64,000 nt of DNA from Dysidea avara. Its lineage: Eukaryota; Porifera; Demospongiae; Dictyoceratida; Dysideidae. The notes below the pieces were generated by a model. It was not told where the DNA came from. It worked only from the letters and a program-made list of their open reading frames with translations, and made no database searches. Location: the NCBI RefSeq assembly GCF_963678975.1, contig NC_089276.1, positions 33,045,716-33,109,715 on the forward strand, read 5' to 3'. A program made the translations under genes and the position numbers. Numbering within the stretch: position 1 is the first letter of the stretch; each line of letters starts with the position of its first letter. Shown one piece after another: positions 13,001 to 23,241 of the stretch.

Positions 13001-15912
13001 AACACCCTGACCACTGGCAATCTATCAACAGCACAGACCTCAACATTTGCTGAACAATCATTGGTGGTTGAAAAAACACGATGACTACTTCTATAGTAAT
13101 CACGGGTCCATCTTACTGCACATAGTTTTGCTTCAAAAATGTCTAGCTTGGCTTGTGCTCGTAATGCGAAAATGTGTTTACAAGGCAACTCCATTGCTGT
13201 ATAAAACCCACAATTACACCCACAGTCTGTTGTGAACAATTTCTTTCCATTAGAATAAACATCAATAGAAGAATGATCTCCATTATTAACAGCAATTTTC
13301 ACCCTGTCAGATGACCCAAATCGTTTTACCACAAATGAGTATGCATATGGTGTCAAAAATTGCTGGTATTGGGAAAGGCAGTTTTTAGCAGGAAATACAT
13401 TCACAGCACACTTTTCAAATACTGTAACAGCCCGATGATCTCTTTCCAATGATAACGAATCAAAGCATTTCATTAAATCTCGGAAAAAGGTGAGTAGAGA
13501 AGAGTGCTTTGTGACAACGCTTTTTATCTTTTGATTGATACTCTCAATTCTGTTGTTTGTACTGTTTAGATAGTGACATGCTTCTCGTTTAAGACCTTCA
13601 ACCCACTGTTCCCTGATTCCATTCCAATTATCATTAAAATACTGAATTACTTGGTTTAGCTTTGTGTCCTTCAATTTCTGATAAAATTTTGAATATTCTT
13701 CTTCATCTCGAGCATACACAAGCTTATTTATTATTTCCAAAACAGCAACCTTTTGTGCAGCATTGATACCAACTTTTTCAAGGGTAATTTCACGTCTGAA
13801 TGTTCTTAAAGTGTGGAATAAGCATATCATTAGTTCAGCACCGGGGATCTTCTGTGCAAATACATCTCTTTCTGTAAAATCTTTGTCTGCCATAATGCAT
13901 CTTGTATTGGACGTATCATTGTGCTTAATGAATGCATCCATTAAATGACTGATGGTCACCTTGTCCTCATGCACCACCAGCCATAAAGCTATCACTTCAC
14001 TCTCACCATTTCCATCCACAACCATCATTATGTACAGTGGCATTTGAAGATTGTTCAATTTATAAGTTGCATCAATAAGAACTAATTCAGGATACTGTGC
14101 ATATGTGTTCTTCCATCCCTGAGTTTGAAAATACACACTGGATAAAGTATCACTTTCATCTTTTGACACTTCCACAATTGCACCTGTATAAAAATAGACC
14201 AATGAATTAATTTCAGCAGACGACACACATTTTACTTGTAATTACTTACCATTAACCTTCTTCATTTCTTCTACTAGTGTGCTAACATTAATAACTTCGG
14301 TCTTCTTGTTCTTGGAAGCCAAGTTATGCAGATCTTTAAGGATGACCACCTTTCCCGTTTGCTGAAAGAAGTGCTGCTGTACCATCTTCTTGTTAGCCTT
14401 GACTCCAAGCATATTGTCAGCCTCTTTTTCACTGGGCTCACTTAGCCTTCGTTGTCTAGGATGATGCTTGAAAGCCTTCTACACGACAATATTACAGTGT
14501 GTTAATGTATTCAATCAAAACATAGTTATACTTACCCCACTAATCTCGTGGTTGTGGCTATTCTCAATGGCTTTTATAAACAAAACTTGGCCATTTCGAC
14601 TACACCTAACTTTCACACGAAACGGGCACCCCATTTGAAAAGTCCTACAAGAAAAACAGAGACCAATATCACCACTGATAGGCATTCCAGTATCCGAGAT
14701 TTTTTAATAAAAAAATTCTCCGTATATTCCCCAATAGAACCCTGGCACAAAATGACAACTCGTGTTTAACTTGGGATTGCTCCGTCGTCCGAGCTCCAAT
14801 GAGGGTGAAAATCGCTGTGGGGTTTGTACACACGCTGATCATCATGAAAATCTTAGTTTTATCGTGCGCGTTACATATAAGTAAGTTTTGTGTTGTTTTG
14901 TAATATTTTCAAGCCTTGTAATGTATGTAGAATACTTTAAAACTTAAAAAAACGTACGGTCGGGTGGAAGGTAGTCACTGGTGCTTACTTTAAAGTGCGT
15001 AGTTACTTCGCTCGGGTTAGCGATTTTCAGCTCCAGAGCAATTTTCTGATGGTTGTGTCATCAGCTCAAAAGTATAAACCACTTCAAAGTCATCATAACA
15101 ATGCCATAATTGAAACCACAACTCCACCTTAGGTATTGTTGCATCATTGTGGCACCTCCACTTTAGTTGTTTACCTTTATAAGTTGTTAACTTGATGTTT
15201 TTACCAACTTGAGATAGCCACTTGCCTATGGGCATACACCATTGTATTGAGAAGTGTGCAGTAGGTGAAACATATTTGCTCACCACAAAGCATACAAAGA
15301 TCGCTGAGATCCAATAAGACCTGAAGTTACTTTCATTACATGTACAAACTTGCAGCTAGAAGCAACTGCAGTTTCAAGACAGTCCAGATTGCTAGATGGC
15401 TTCCTGATTCAATTGTGCCATTTTCCCCTGTAAAATGTATGGGGAGCCCTGGAGAAAAAATGTACCTTTTTTCAGTTTTTAAGCACTGTGCATGCCAAAG
15501 TAGCTAATTCCAACCCGACAAACTATATATTTCTGAGATCAGCAATCAATACTCTATCTATTGAGCATATAAAAAGCCCGTTTTTCCAAAATTTTAAGAT
15601 CAGTCTGGAATGCCTACCACTGAAATTCTAGAAACTCCTACTCGCACGATAGGCGGGTCGCACTTACTTCTGGTTTGGCCTTTTCCCGGTAGAAGTCGTC
15701 TTGAAATCTTTTCCACCGTGGTGACACGCAAAATCTATATCAGAATAAACCAAGTCTTCATTAAACTTCTTCTTTGGTGCCCGTGTAGCCGACGCCGATT
15801 CAATGGTTCTTGAATGTCTAACGTACAGTTGCACAAATTCAGCTTGCTGAAATGCAGATATTGCATCGCAGAGATCCTCATAACTTTTAAACTCATCCCC
15901 ACACCGAAGCAT
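10014..15912 (-). CDS. MULE transposase fused to SWIM, PHD and Ulp1 protease (two lesions)
   Basis: Exons: 15668-15912, 14536-14644, 14250-14478, 12316-14183, 11738-12260, 11106-11324 and 10014-10928, with consistent phases. FAR1-type zinc domain: FACHHGG, MGCPFRV, ENSHNHE, then PRQRRLSEP. MULE transposase: candidate DDE residues are D232 (LIDATYK), D294 (IMADKD) and E408 (NRIESINQKIK). SWIM finger: CNC...CKH (519-531). A 10-residue repeat (PPAIPADSDN) is followed by KKRGRPKGANL. PHD finger: CYTC...CESC-x4-H-x2-C...C-x2-C. Repeats of QQPTVQSPLEDK come next. Ulp1 (C48) protease: His in CDHWVAI, Asp in VYVYDSIF, Cys in DDCGVYA. The C-terminal zinc finger is CYICDNLYHHTC. Before the lesions it would be ~1368 residues. 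Lesions: one extra base just before the PHD finger (~11905-11920) and an in-frame TAA at 10407-10409 between the protease Asp and Cys. The first intron (14645-15667) holds an unrelated 89-codon frame of no clear meaning. Confidence 0.88.
11106..11324 (-). repeat. Coding 36-bp repeat exon, duplicated at 10782-10928
   Basis: This exon encodes five copies of a 12-residue unit (QQPTVQSPLEDK) and ends in KVHRRKRRK followed by a GTAAGT donor. The next exon starts with three diverged copies of the same unit and VHYRKRRK, but has GTGAAT where the donor would be and reads on into the Ulp1 domain. The two are copies of one ancestral exon. Confidence 0.8.
12340..12540 (-). repeat. Coding 30-bp tandem repeat (PPAIPADSDN)
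   Basis: Six 30-bp units inside the transposase exon encode variants of a 10-residue acidic, proline-rich linker. The linker lies between the SWIM region and the KKRGRPKG motif. It looks like a low-complexity spacer; no function is assigned. Confidence 0.85.
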
Positions 15913-16303
15913 TCCTAGTCAGATGAACCATAGATTCTATGGATGAACCAAACGTAGAGCAGACGTTCAAAACGTACGCGCCAAAAGCCACGTGTAGTTA
16001 CCGGAAAGCAAAATTCGTATAACTATTCCGTTTATTTGGAATCGCGTGATCGCCGTACAAATAGTTCATCGACTATTCATACGTGACTGGCGTACGAATA
16101 GCCACTCCGTTCAATGAAGAGAATGGAACGCACAATACCGTAAGTACATTGTCCTTGTAATAAGCCTGCATGGATCAAGCGGTGTTGCCAGATGATTGCT
16201 CCAAATGTTCATGTGAAAAAATAAATTTGTTCATAAAAGTTCATAATCCAGTGGTCACCCTCCAAAAACAGTATGTACCAAGCCTGGCCCACACATTGTG
16301 GAT

Positions 16304-17254
16304 CTCTGGGTATGTACGTGTTGAGCTGGATCCTCAAAAAAAAACTCATGGAAGCAATTGCACACAATCTTGAAATTTGGTTCATTTGTAGTACTACTTG
16401 ATCCGCTAAATATATTTCTAAATTTCTTTTCATTCAAATGTCTGATGTAATATTTATGGCCACTCAAAATTTTCACCATACATTCCTATGGTGAAGCCAT
16501 AAAAGTGTAGCATCCATTACAGTCCTTTCCGGAACTTATAATGGTGCTAAACCATACGTGTCTGTTGTTGACACCTTTGCTGTCGAGGGGTCCGTCACTA
16601 GCGAAATCATCGACGATATTTGGAATATGGGCATTGTATTCCATGATATTCCATATTCCTGCATATTTCAGATTATATTTCAAATATTCGCGATATTCTT
16701 GCATATTCCATATTTCAATTGGATTCCTCAATATTCCTGAATATTCCTCTACATTCGACCATGTATTATTTATCTAGGCTACTGGTTCATATCAAATGAA
16801 GTACTTTTCACACAGTTGGGACGATTACGCCGAGGATTACGCAGTACGAGCAATGATGGTTAGCTGGCATGTTGCAATGGAGCCAGCGAGGAGCGGGCCA
16901 TTTTATATAGACTCAATCAGTAACTGAGCTGGCCAAGACGAATGTAAGTATAACCCCTCCAGCCAAAACAACTGCTTACCAACAGAGCTACAGCTACTTT
17001 CCGCAAACCATCAAGCAGTGGAACAACCTTGAGAATAAGCGAGGAGAACAAGAAGTTTGATATAATTGACGCCCGCCGCAGATAATTAAATGACGTAATC
17101 TTATATCACGTGATAAGAACAATATACGAAAATACACGTACATATACGGTAATATGATTTGAATATATTCCATATTCCATATTTCAGTTCTGATGTTCGA
17201 CGATATTCCTGCCAGTGACGGACCCCTCGTTTGCTGTTACCACTAATCATCTGG
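16304..17254. mobile_element. TA-type MITE ('T' family), truncated copy 1 with nested insert
   Basis: Begins with a terminal repeat containing GTTGAGCTGGATCCTCAAA and matches, in inverse orientation, the complete copy at 28631-29009. Similarity ends near 17254 (ATCTGGTTG), so this copy is truncated. It is interrupted by the 646-bp insertion at 16584-17229. Another copy lies at 25022. Confidence 0.75.
16584..17229. mobile_element. hAT-like MITE with 8-bp TSD
   Basis: Terminal inverted repeats CGAGGGGTCCGTCACT are flanked by the exact 8-bp direct repeat TTTGCTGT (16576-16583 and 17230-17237). The interior is made mostly of short GATATTCC/GGAATATC repeats without coding capacity. The paralogous host repeat at 28740 has the uninterrupted site, confirming both borders. 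Confidence 0.92.
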
Positions 17255-18077
17255 TTGCAGGTCTTTATTCAGCACCACGGAACTGTACAGTCATCTCTCC
17301 ATTAGGGTCCCAGATCACTGGTACAAATCACCACTGTGTTTGGGATAAGCAGCCAGCAAAAGAAGACCACTCAAGTCCAGTAATGAAATTTGGTAGTTTG
17401 TTCATGGAGCTTTGTGTTCTTGGTGAAAAATTTAATCTGCTGTCAATATATTTTGCACAATTTTCTACTGACTGACTAACTGCCTGCCTGCCCAGGGGCG
17501 TAGCCAGGATTTTTTGAAAGGGGGTTCCAGACCGGCATTGAGTTACCAGAAGCAGGGGTCTGGGGGCACAGCCCCCAGCCGCTGAGAGACTTTCAATATT
17601 TTAATGAATCAAAACTCAGCAAATTGCTATATTTTACGCAAAAGTACATTAATTGTGATGCATATAAGTGCCCCACGATGAAGGTAGTACTAGATAAAGC
17701 CACCTAGTGGAAACAGACAGCATAACACATAGAGACACATACTATACGTAGTAATCTGTAAGTGATAGTTATCTCACTGTGGTATGAGAGCCATGAATCC
17801 ACTGATACAAATGGAATGACTTACAATCAAACAATATAACTATACAAATATGCATAGCATGAATTCATTTTGCATAACACAAGTGATAAACTACTGGAGC
17901 TCTATATCTTTAAACACTGCACACCAAAGCTATAGCAGTATAAGGTCATGCTAAGTTTTGCATTTAATGTTAGAATGTCTGAAAAACTTCGTATGGACAT
18001 GGATATATTTACATGCATTTTCTATTAGAGTATACCTGACTGCTCTATTAGAATATATACCACTTTAGCGTGGGAGT

Positions 18078-18356
18078 TCAAAGGCGCCGCTCGGTGTTTA
18101 ACTCGCATATTGCCCGGGAAATATCATGGGAAAGCGGTTTGTCAATGACTTTGATACCCAGCCAGTTCAAAGAATCGATGCGCTTTGACTCGTTATATTG
18201 AGCGACATAGAGCTTTGTATTGTGGGACTCGGTTTTGTAGAGGTTGCTAAGCTTAGTACATAGGCTAAGATACAGTAGTTGGTTGTTACTAAAGGATAAT
18301 GAAGGCACAAAATAATTGTTTGGGCGATTGTGGATGCGTATTTCTACCCACCGCAT
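18078..18356 (-). CDS. Unrecognised 92-codon frame
   Basis: Starts MRWVEIRIHNRPNN and ends in ELNTERRL. Its composition is protein-like rather than satellite-like, and it is the only non-repetitive frame inside the 17493-19764 element. I recognise no domain and see no clear splice sites. It could be a fragment of an older coding sequence or chance. Confidence 0.2.
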   Translation of the reverse strand: MRWVEIRIHNRPNNYFVPSLSFSNNQLLYLSLCTKLSNLYKTESHNTKLYVAQYNESKRIDSLNWLGIKVIDKPLSHDISRAICELNTERRL

Positions 18357-18575
18357 ATCAACCTTTGAACAGACAATGGAACAGCAAAGCTACTACTGCT
18401 ACGTTGAAATAGGTTAGTAACTTACAGTTCTAAGTACTTAACTTAACGTAATAACTTACTTACTGTCCAAATAGCGAAGTTAGTTGGCTTAACTTAGTAC
18501 AAAAATGATAACAATATAAACTCCATCCCACAATCGCAAGTTTTCTAACATTGCGTGTTGAAAGCATAGTAACGT

Positions 18576-19316
18576 ATTACAGGTTTTTGCAATTGAATTC
18601 GTCCCGTTTGCAATTGAATTCGTCGGTATTGCAATTGAATTCGTCCCGTTTGCAATTGAATTCGTCGGTTTTGCAATTGAATTCGTCGCTTTTGCAGTTG
18701 AATTAGTCGGTTTTGCAATAGAATTTTTTTTTTTTTTTGCAATAGAATTCGTCGCGTTTGCATTACAATTCGTCATAAACAAAACGGCTTCAAGAAACCA
18801 ACCCGTTCATTAAGAGATGAACTATTTATGCCTTGGAGAGTTACATTTGAGACACTAGAAGGTAATTGAAGCTGGTAGTACGCGAAGTTGATAGCTGTCT
18901 GACAAGTTAATTAGCTTGCTCGCGAGTGACCACACCCATCGCGAATGGCGCAGTAGAGTTTGGAATATTGTTGGAGAGGCTGTAGAGGAAGAATTATTGC
19001 CTTATAAAGAGTTGTTTACTACTGTTGTACTTGAACAAGTTCTTGTAGCAGCTGCTACATTATGTTTTCATGTTTGCTCCAGCTGCCATTCTTGTTATGG
19101 ACGAATTTAACTGCAAAAGCGACGAATTCAATTGCAAAAGCGACGAATTCAATTGCAAACGGGACGAATTCCATTGCAAAAGCGACGAATTCAATTGCAA
19201 ACGGGACGAATTCAATTGCAAACGGGACGAATTCAATTGCAAAAGCGACGAACTCAATTGCAAACGGGACGAATTCAATTGCAAAGTCGCCGAATTCAAT
19301 TGCAAAAACCTGTAAT
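18576..19316. repeat. Two inverted arrays of a 21-bp satellite
   Basis: The left array (18576-18775) and right array (19085-19316) consist of 21-bp units, GAATTCGTCCCGTTTGCAATT and its inverse, in opposite orientation. Each outer end finishes in the same word, ATTACAGGTTTTTGCAATTG or its inverse. Units are of two kinds (CCCGTTT and CGCTTTT or CGGTTTT). The ~310-base spacer holds a 64-codon plus frame of no known family. The arrays look like terminal inverted repeats grown by tandem amplification. Confidence 0.9.
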
Positions 19317-19496
19317 GACGTTTTAACGCATGGACAACGTTTTGATGGCTATTAGCCCACGCTATTAAAACCACAATCGATCTTCAGATGCTACTGTATA
19401 AAACAAATGGGATGAGTTCTCGTTATGCGGCCCTCGTGCTTTGGGTGTATATGTCAGCAAAATCCCTCGCAGCCATGGTATAACTATTACATAAAC

Positions 19497-19551
19497 CTGA
19501 CTACTCTATTAGAGTATATACCTGACTGCTCTATTAGAGTATATCGATCTT
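19497..19551. repeat. Dyad-motif locus (two copies)
   Basis: Contains ACTACTCTATTAGAGTATA and then TGACTGCTCTATTAGAGTAT followed by ATCGATCT: two copies in the same orientation. Confidence 0.8.
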
Positions 19552-19774
19552 TTTAACAAGTTTTGAAGAAGCCTAAGGCTCATGTTACCTCTGTAAATCC
19601 TTCCTTGAGAGATGAATGCAAGCTTTATCAATTGTTGTGCTGTGCCATTACACTATATTACTCACTCATTTTGTCCTGCCACACTAAATGGTGTGTTAGG
19701 ATCCTGCTTGCAGAAGTCAAAATTTTACAGGGGGATTCCTGAACCCCCCCTCCCTATGCCCCTGCTGCCTGATG

Positions 19775-20410
19775 CCTTCAGACAAGCATACGTAACTCAA
19801 TAATGAATAAGGCTATATGCATGATTTTTTCACTGTTAGATGTTGCTTCAGTCCTACAGGTTCCTTTGGAATACTGCAGTACTTGCAATGTATGCATCAT
19901 GGACTTACCTGTGTCCTTTGTGTTCTTGCTGACAGTGCAAGGTGTTGATTTGTGGCCGTGCATGATGGCTACTCTAATGGAAATCGTCCATAGTTTCTGT
20001 AGTGACTGGATTGACTGCAGAGGCACTTTGCGTATTGTCCTTTACTTGTATATCACTTTGTAACAGGCTCAACATACAGGTAACTGAAAATGTAGTGTAA
20101 TGACAATTTCACTTTTTCAGTAATGGGCACATGTTCAGTAAGATGAAGTCAGGTGCTATTCTTTCTTTTGATGTGGCATGTACTGGTTCACCAGTCATAA
20201 GTATCAATTATGCAAAAAAGAGAACAAACAAGTACAGTAGAATATTAAGTATCAGGCATAGAAAGTAATATACCATCAGATATACTAATGGACAATTAAT
20301 CCCTAACTCAGACATGGGTATAGGGATTAAATGTCCACTAGTATATCTGCAAGTGTAGGTGACCTCCCTTGTTTCATAACTTTTTATTTCTATGATCCCT
20401 AATTGCATGC
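19775..20410 (-). repeat. Dispersed repeat family F1, inverse copy 1
   Basis: The inverse strand matches the plus-oriented copies at 41985, 42825 and 52215: GACTGGTGAACC near one end, ACTATGGA..AT..GGACGA, the TGTCAGCAAGAACACAAAGG-like block, and GCCTTCAGACAAGC at the other end. A paralogous copy follows at 21185. The 86-codon frame here is only a decayed version of the family's inverse frame. Confidence 0.7.
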
Positions 20411-21184
20411 TAATTCCAAACTATTTGTATTATTAATAAGTATACAGTCCAACATTTGTAAGTTCAGTATCTTGTAACAACTTCAAATGTATCTTAACTA
20501 GTTGAATTAATTTTGTTCTGGTGTTGGTGTTTCTGTATTCAGTGTAAAGTTTAATGATGATGATTTCATAATAGCCGATTACCAAATTTAGGCAGTGAGA
20601 CATGAAATCCGTGAAAGTTACGCTCATCAACCCCTCCCCCCCATACAGTAAACATTTTCATATTATCCATGTATATACAATTCTTGTTAGTTTTCAATGT
20701 CACTGCACAGTGAACAACGTTACAAATCATCCAGTTGAAGTCATGCCCAGCTTGTGCATTCATTTAACAGTGTTTATGAACAAAGCTTTATTACCTTTTG
20801 CTGTTGTCTGCTATAACACAGCCAATTAATAGTGCCTGAAATGTAGGTTTAGTGCATCCCTGGATCACATCTGCGGCTTACTATCCAAGTCAATGGGCCA
20901 CCCGCTGACTCCCCCAGTTTCAGTCTTTTGTCGCATTGTTTATAATAAAGACCAAGCTAAACGTGAGGGGACACCAAGTGTATTATGTGCTTACAGGCAT
21001 TAGCTGTTATCTGAATTGTTTTATAGGCAGGAATAATAGTTATCTCTCTTAGCTGAAGTTCCCACTGTTACTGTATGTTAAATGCTTTCAATAAGTTGGT
21101 TGCTACAAAGTTTAAAAATATATACGTATCGTATATATTTAGTAAAATTTTCTGGTGACTGACTATGATACCTTCATGCAGGCA
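20411..21184. other. Intergenic, no gene seen
   Basis: AT-rich sequence with a short C-run around 20632. Several short frames occur on both strands without splice support or recognisable content. Confidence 0.5.
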
Positions 21185-21880
21185 CTACTTGATAACAGCT
21201 AAGGCTATGGGTTTGTTTTTGCACTGTTAGATGTCACTTCAGCCCCCCTGCAATCAACCCAGTCACTATGAAAAATATGGACGTACCTTACTATACATGA
21301 TATTCAGTACAGGGAAGCCAAATATGTGCTACTGCAAAAATGGGCACCTTTTACTGTTCGCAAAAAGAAATAGGACACAAAAGAGGAAAACTCCATGATG
21401 TATGTATTGTATGTACTGTGGTATTCTAATAGGCATCTGTCATGATCTGTGTGCTTCTTGTACTATTTTTTGTTTGTAATGCTGTGTAATGGGACTGAAC
21501 ATAGCTGAAAACAAAGCATAATGGCCACTTAACTCTTCAGTAGATGATAGTTGGGACGTGTGTTTAGATGCTAAATTTACTTTATGCTATGTCTAGTGCC
21601 ATTCCTTCTTTTGATACGGTATGTGCTAGTTCACCAGTCATAATTATGTTTAAAAAGGGAAATTTAATTTTGATTAGGGTTCAGAAAGTTAAAAAAAAGT
21701 AGTAAAACAAGGAACAAGGAAGGTCGCCTATTCCTGCACGTATAGTAGTGAGCGCTTATTCCCTACTTCAGTACTATGACTGAATTAGGGATGTGATGTC
21801 TACTAGTATATCTACAGATGTGTAGGAGACCTCACTTGTTCCTTGTTTTACTATTTTTTATTTTTATGATTGAGATTATT
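21185..21880 (-). repeat. Dispersed repeat family F1, inverse copy 2, ending in a foldback
   Basis: Same order of blocks as 19775-20410. Its end (about 21682-21868) is an inverted repeat whose arms carry GTAAAACAAGGAACAAG, with an inner dyad around CCCTACTTCAGTACTATGAC. The matching part of copy 1 is 20205-20400. Confidence 0.65.
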
Positions 21881-23215
21881 ACTTGCTAGTACTACAGTAG
21901 TGTATGTAAAATCCTTATTTTTTTAACCAAAGTAGGAACCCAAGTGATATAGGAGTGAAATGAATGATGATAACATAGCTATGTGGGAAAATTACCAAAT
22001 TTTCCTGTGTTTATCTCTAGTTTTATCACTTGGTTCTCTACATCAGTTTTAAATAATAATTTTTAAAATGCACTGTTAACTTTTTGTTATAGCTATGGTG
22101 TACACGTGTTACTATTCCATTACTGCAGCAGATTATCGTACGTGACTGTTGTGTTAGGGTGACTGCTTTATTAGAGTGTCTTGATCTCACTGGTGACTTA
22201 ATTGAGCCTCTGTTCTGAGCGTTATTGACATGCCTTGTTTTCTGCATATATTGTATATGTAGCTGGTAATATTCAAAGGGTTTTAATTTTTAGATATTTC
22301 GAAGAGGCCCTTCTATTCGAAAAATATATTCCCACATCCGGTTGTTCTTCAAAATTAATTCCCACAAGTGAAAGCAACGGTCCAACTTTCGGCAATTTGC
22401 TTGTGTATTCCTTCAGTTTTAGCTCAGTATTACTGATGGTAATGGGTAAACTGTGGCATTACTGTGCCAATAACCAGAAAACAGGTGATCCAGAATGGGA
22501 ATTGATGTCGTCTGCTCTAGAATCTATGGTAGATGGCCATCAAGCGTGATCGAGCCAGTATAGATTTGCTCCACTGGAGACTCCCCCAATCTTCTCTCCA
22601 GTACACAGGGATGGGATTATTCTTTCGGTAAGCCAGTTTTGGCAAACATTCACGTATCTTCATAATTGTGATGTGAAACTATGTTTATTTGTAATACACC
22701 GGACTTCGAAATATGCACTCTTCAAAAATTAAAATCCTTCGAAATTCAGATTTATCTTCTTATACGAAATTTTCTGCTTTGAAAATAACCTGCTATACAG
22801 TAATAAGACAAGTGGTGTGGTCTGTACACATTGAGTCATTTAGCCTCTCTAGCTTATAACTGTGGACTGGCAGGCAGAGCAAAAATTGGGTTTTAGCACA
22901 ATTTTTGTGACTCCATATTGGTGCTTCTGTACAGGTTTTTTTTAAATTGAACAATAAAGTTAATTTAGAAGCACTAAGACTCTTCCATAAAGCTGGAGAA
23001 TGTTGATATAGTGGTTTTTAGTGGTAACATTTTGGTGGGTGCCCTTTTGTTTTGAGGTGGACCCAATATGTCTTTACTGTATGATTAATACTTTATGTCT
23101 TGAACACTTCATTGTATGCTGTAATTGCTTGCTTTTGTGTTAAAGTTCTGACTGCATGTATTTGTATTGCAATTTGATGTTTATTTGAATGACTAAAACA
23201 TACTATGTTTATACA
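21881..23215. other. Upstream region of the 23242 gene; dyad-motif locus
   Basis: A single dyad-motif locus lies at 22147-22188 (GTGACTGCTTTATTAGAGTG). A 104-codon plus frame at 22235-22549 ends in MSSALESMVDGHQA; it might be an exon, but I find no convincing donor. A splice acceptor (GTTTATACAG) ends at 23217 just before the coding frame, so part of this region is probably a 5' UTR intron. Confidence 0.45.
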
Positions 23216-23241
23216 GGGTAAAGACAAAATTTACAAACAAT

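Larger units (their letters stand above)
9392..16109 (-). mobile_element. Complete MULE-type DNA transposon with Ulp1 cargo
   Basis: The element is bounded by the 10-bp direct repeat TTCAATGAAG at 9382-9391 and 16110-16119, a target duplication of the length usual for Mutator-like elements. The ends are imperfect terminal inverted repeats. Both read inward as GGCTATTCGTACG or GCTATTCGTACG, then ACGTATRAATAG, then a second CTATTYGTACGRCGAT block. The left end continues into five subterminal copies of a 36-bp repeat. The interior holds one multi-exon minus-strand gene (10014-15912). Non-coding parts are 9593-10013, AT-rich and without signal, and 15913-16109, containing the right repeat. Plant Kaonashi MULEs also carry Ulp1-like proteases; the present case differs in that the domains appear fused in one frame. 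Confidence 0.88.
17493..19764. mobile_element. Candidate hAT-type element, CAGGGGCGTAG ends
   Basis: The left end reads CAGGGGCGTAGCCAGG with a G-rich block (GGGGGCACAGCCCCCAGCCG) about 60 bases in. The right end, read inward, starts CAGGGGCATAG with a similar GGGGGGTTC block. Flanks are CTGCCTGCC and CTGCCTGA, near-identical but low-complexity, so the target duplication is not decisive. The interior holds the inverted satellite arrays (18576-19316), an unassigned minus-strand frame (18078-18356) and two dyad-motif loci. No transposase is seen. Confidence 0.4.

Noticed and set aside
15017..15286. 89-codon minus-strand frame as an extra MULE exon
   Set aside because: It lies in the first intron of the MULE gene; exon 1 joins exon 2 in phase without it and no domain is recognised.
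18489..18782. Frames rich in NSIAK or RIQLQ, also at 19060-19374
   Set aside because: Translations of the 21-bp satellite in several frames on both strands; no protein is indicated.
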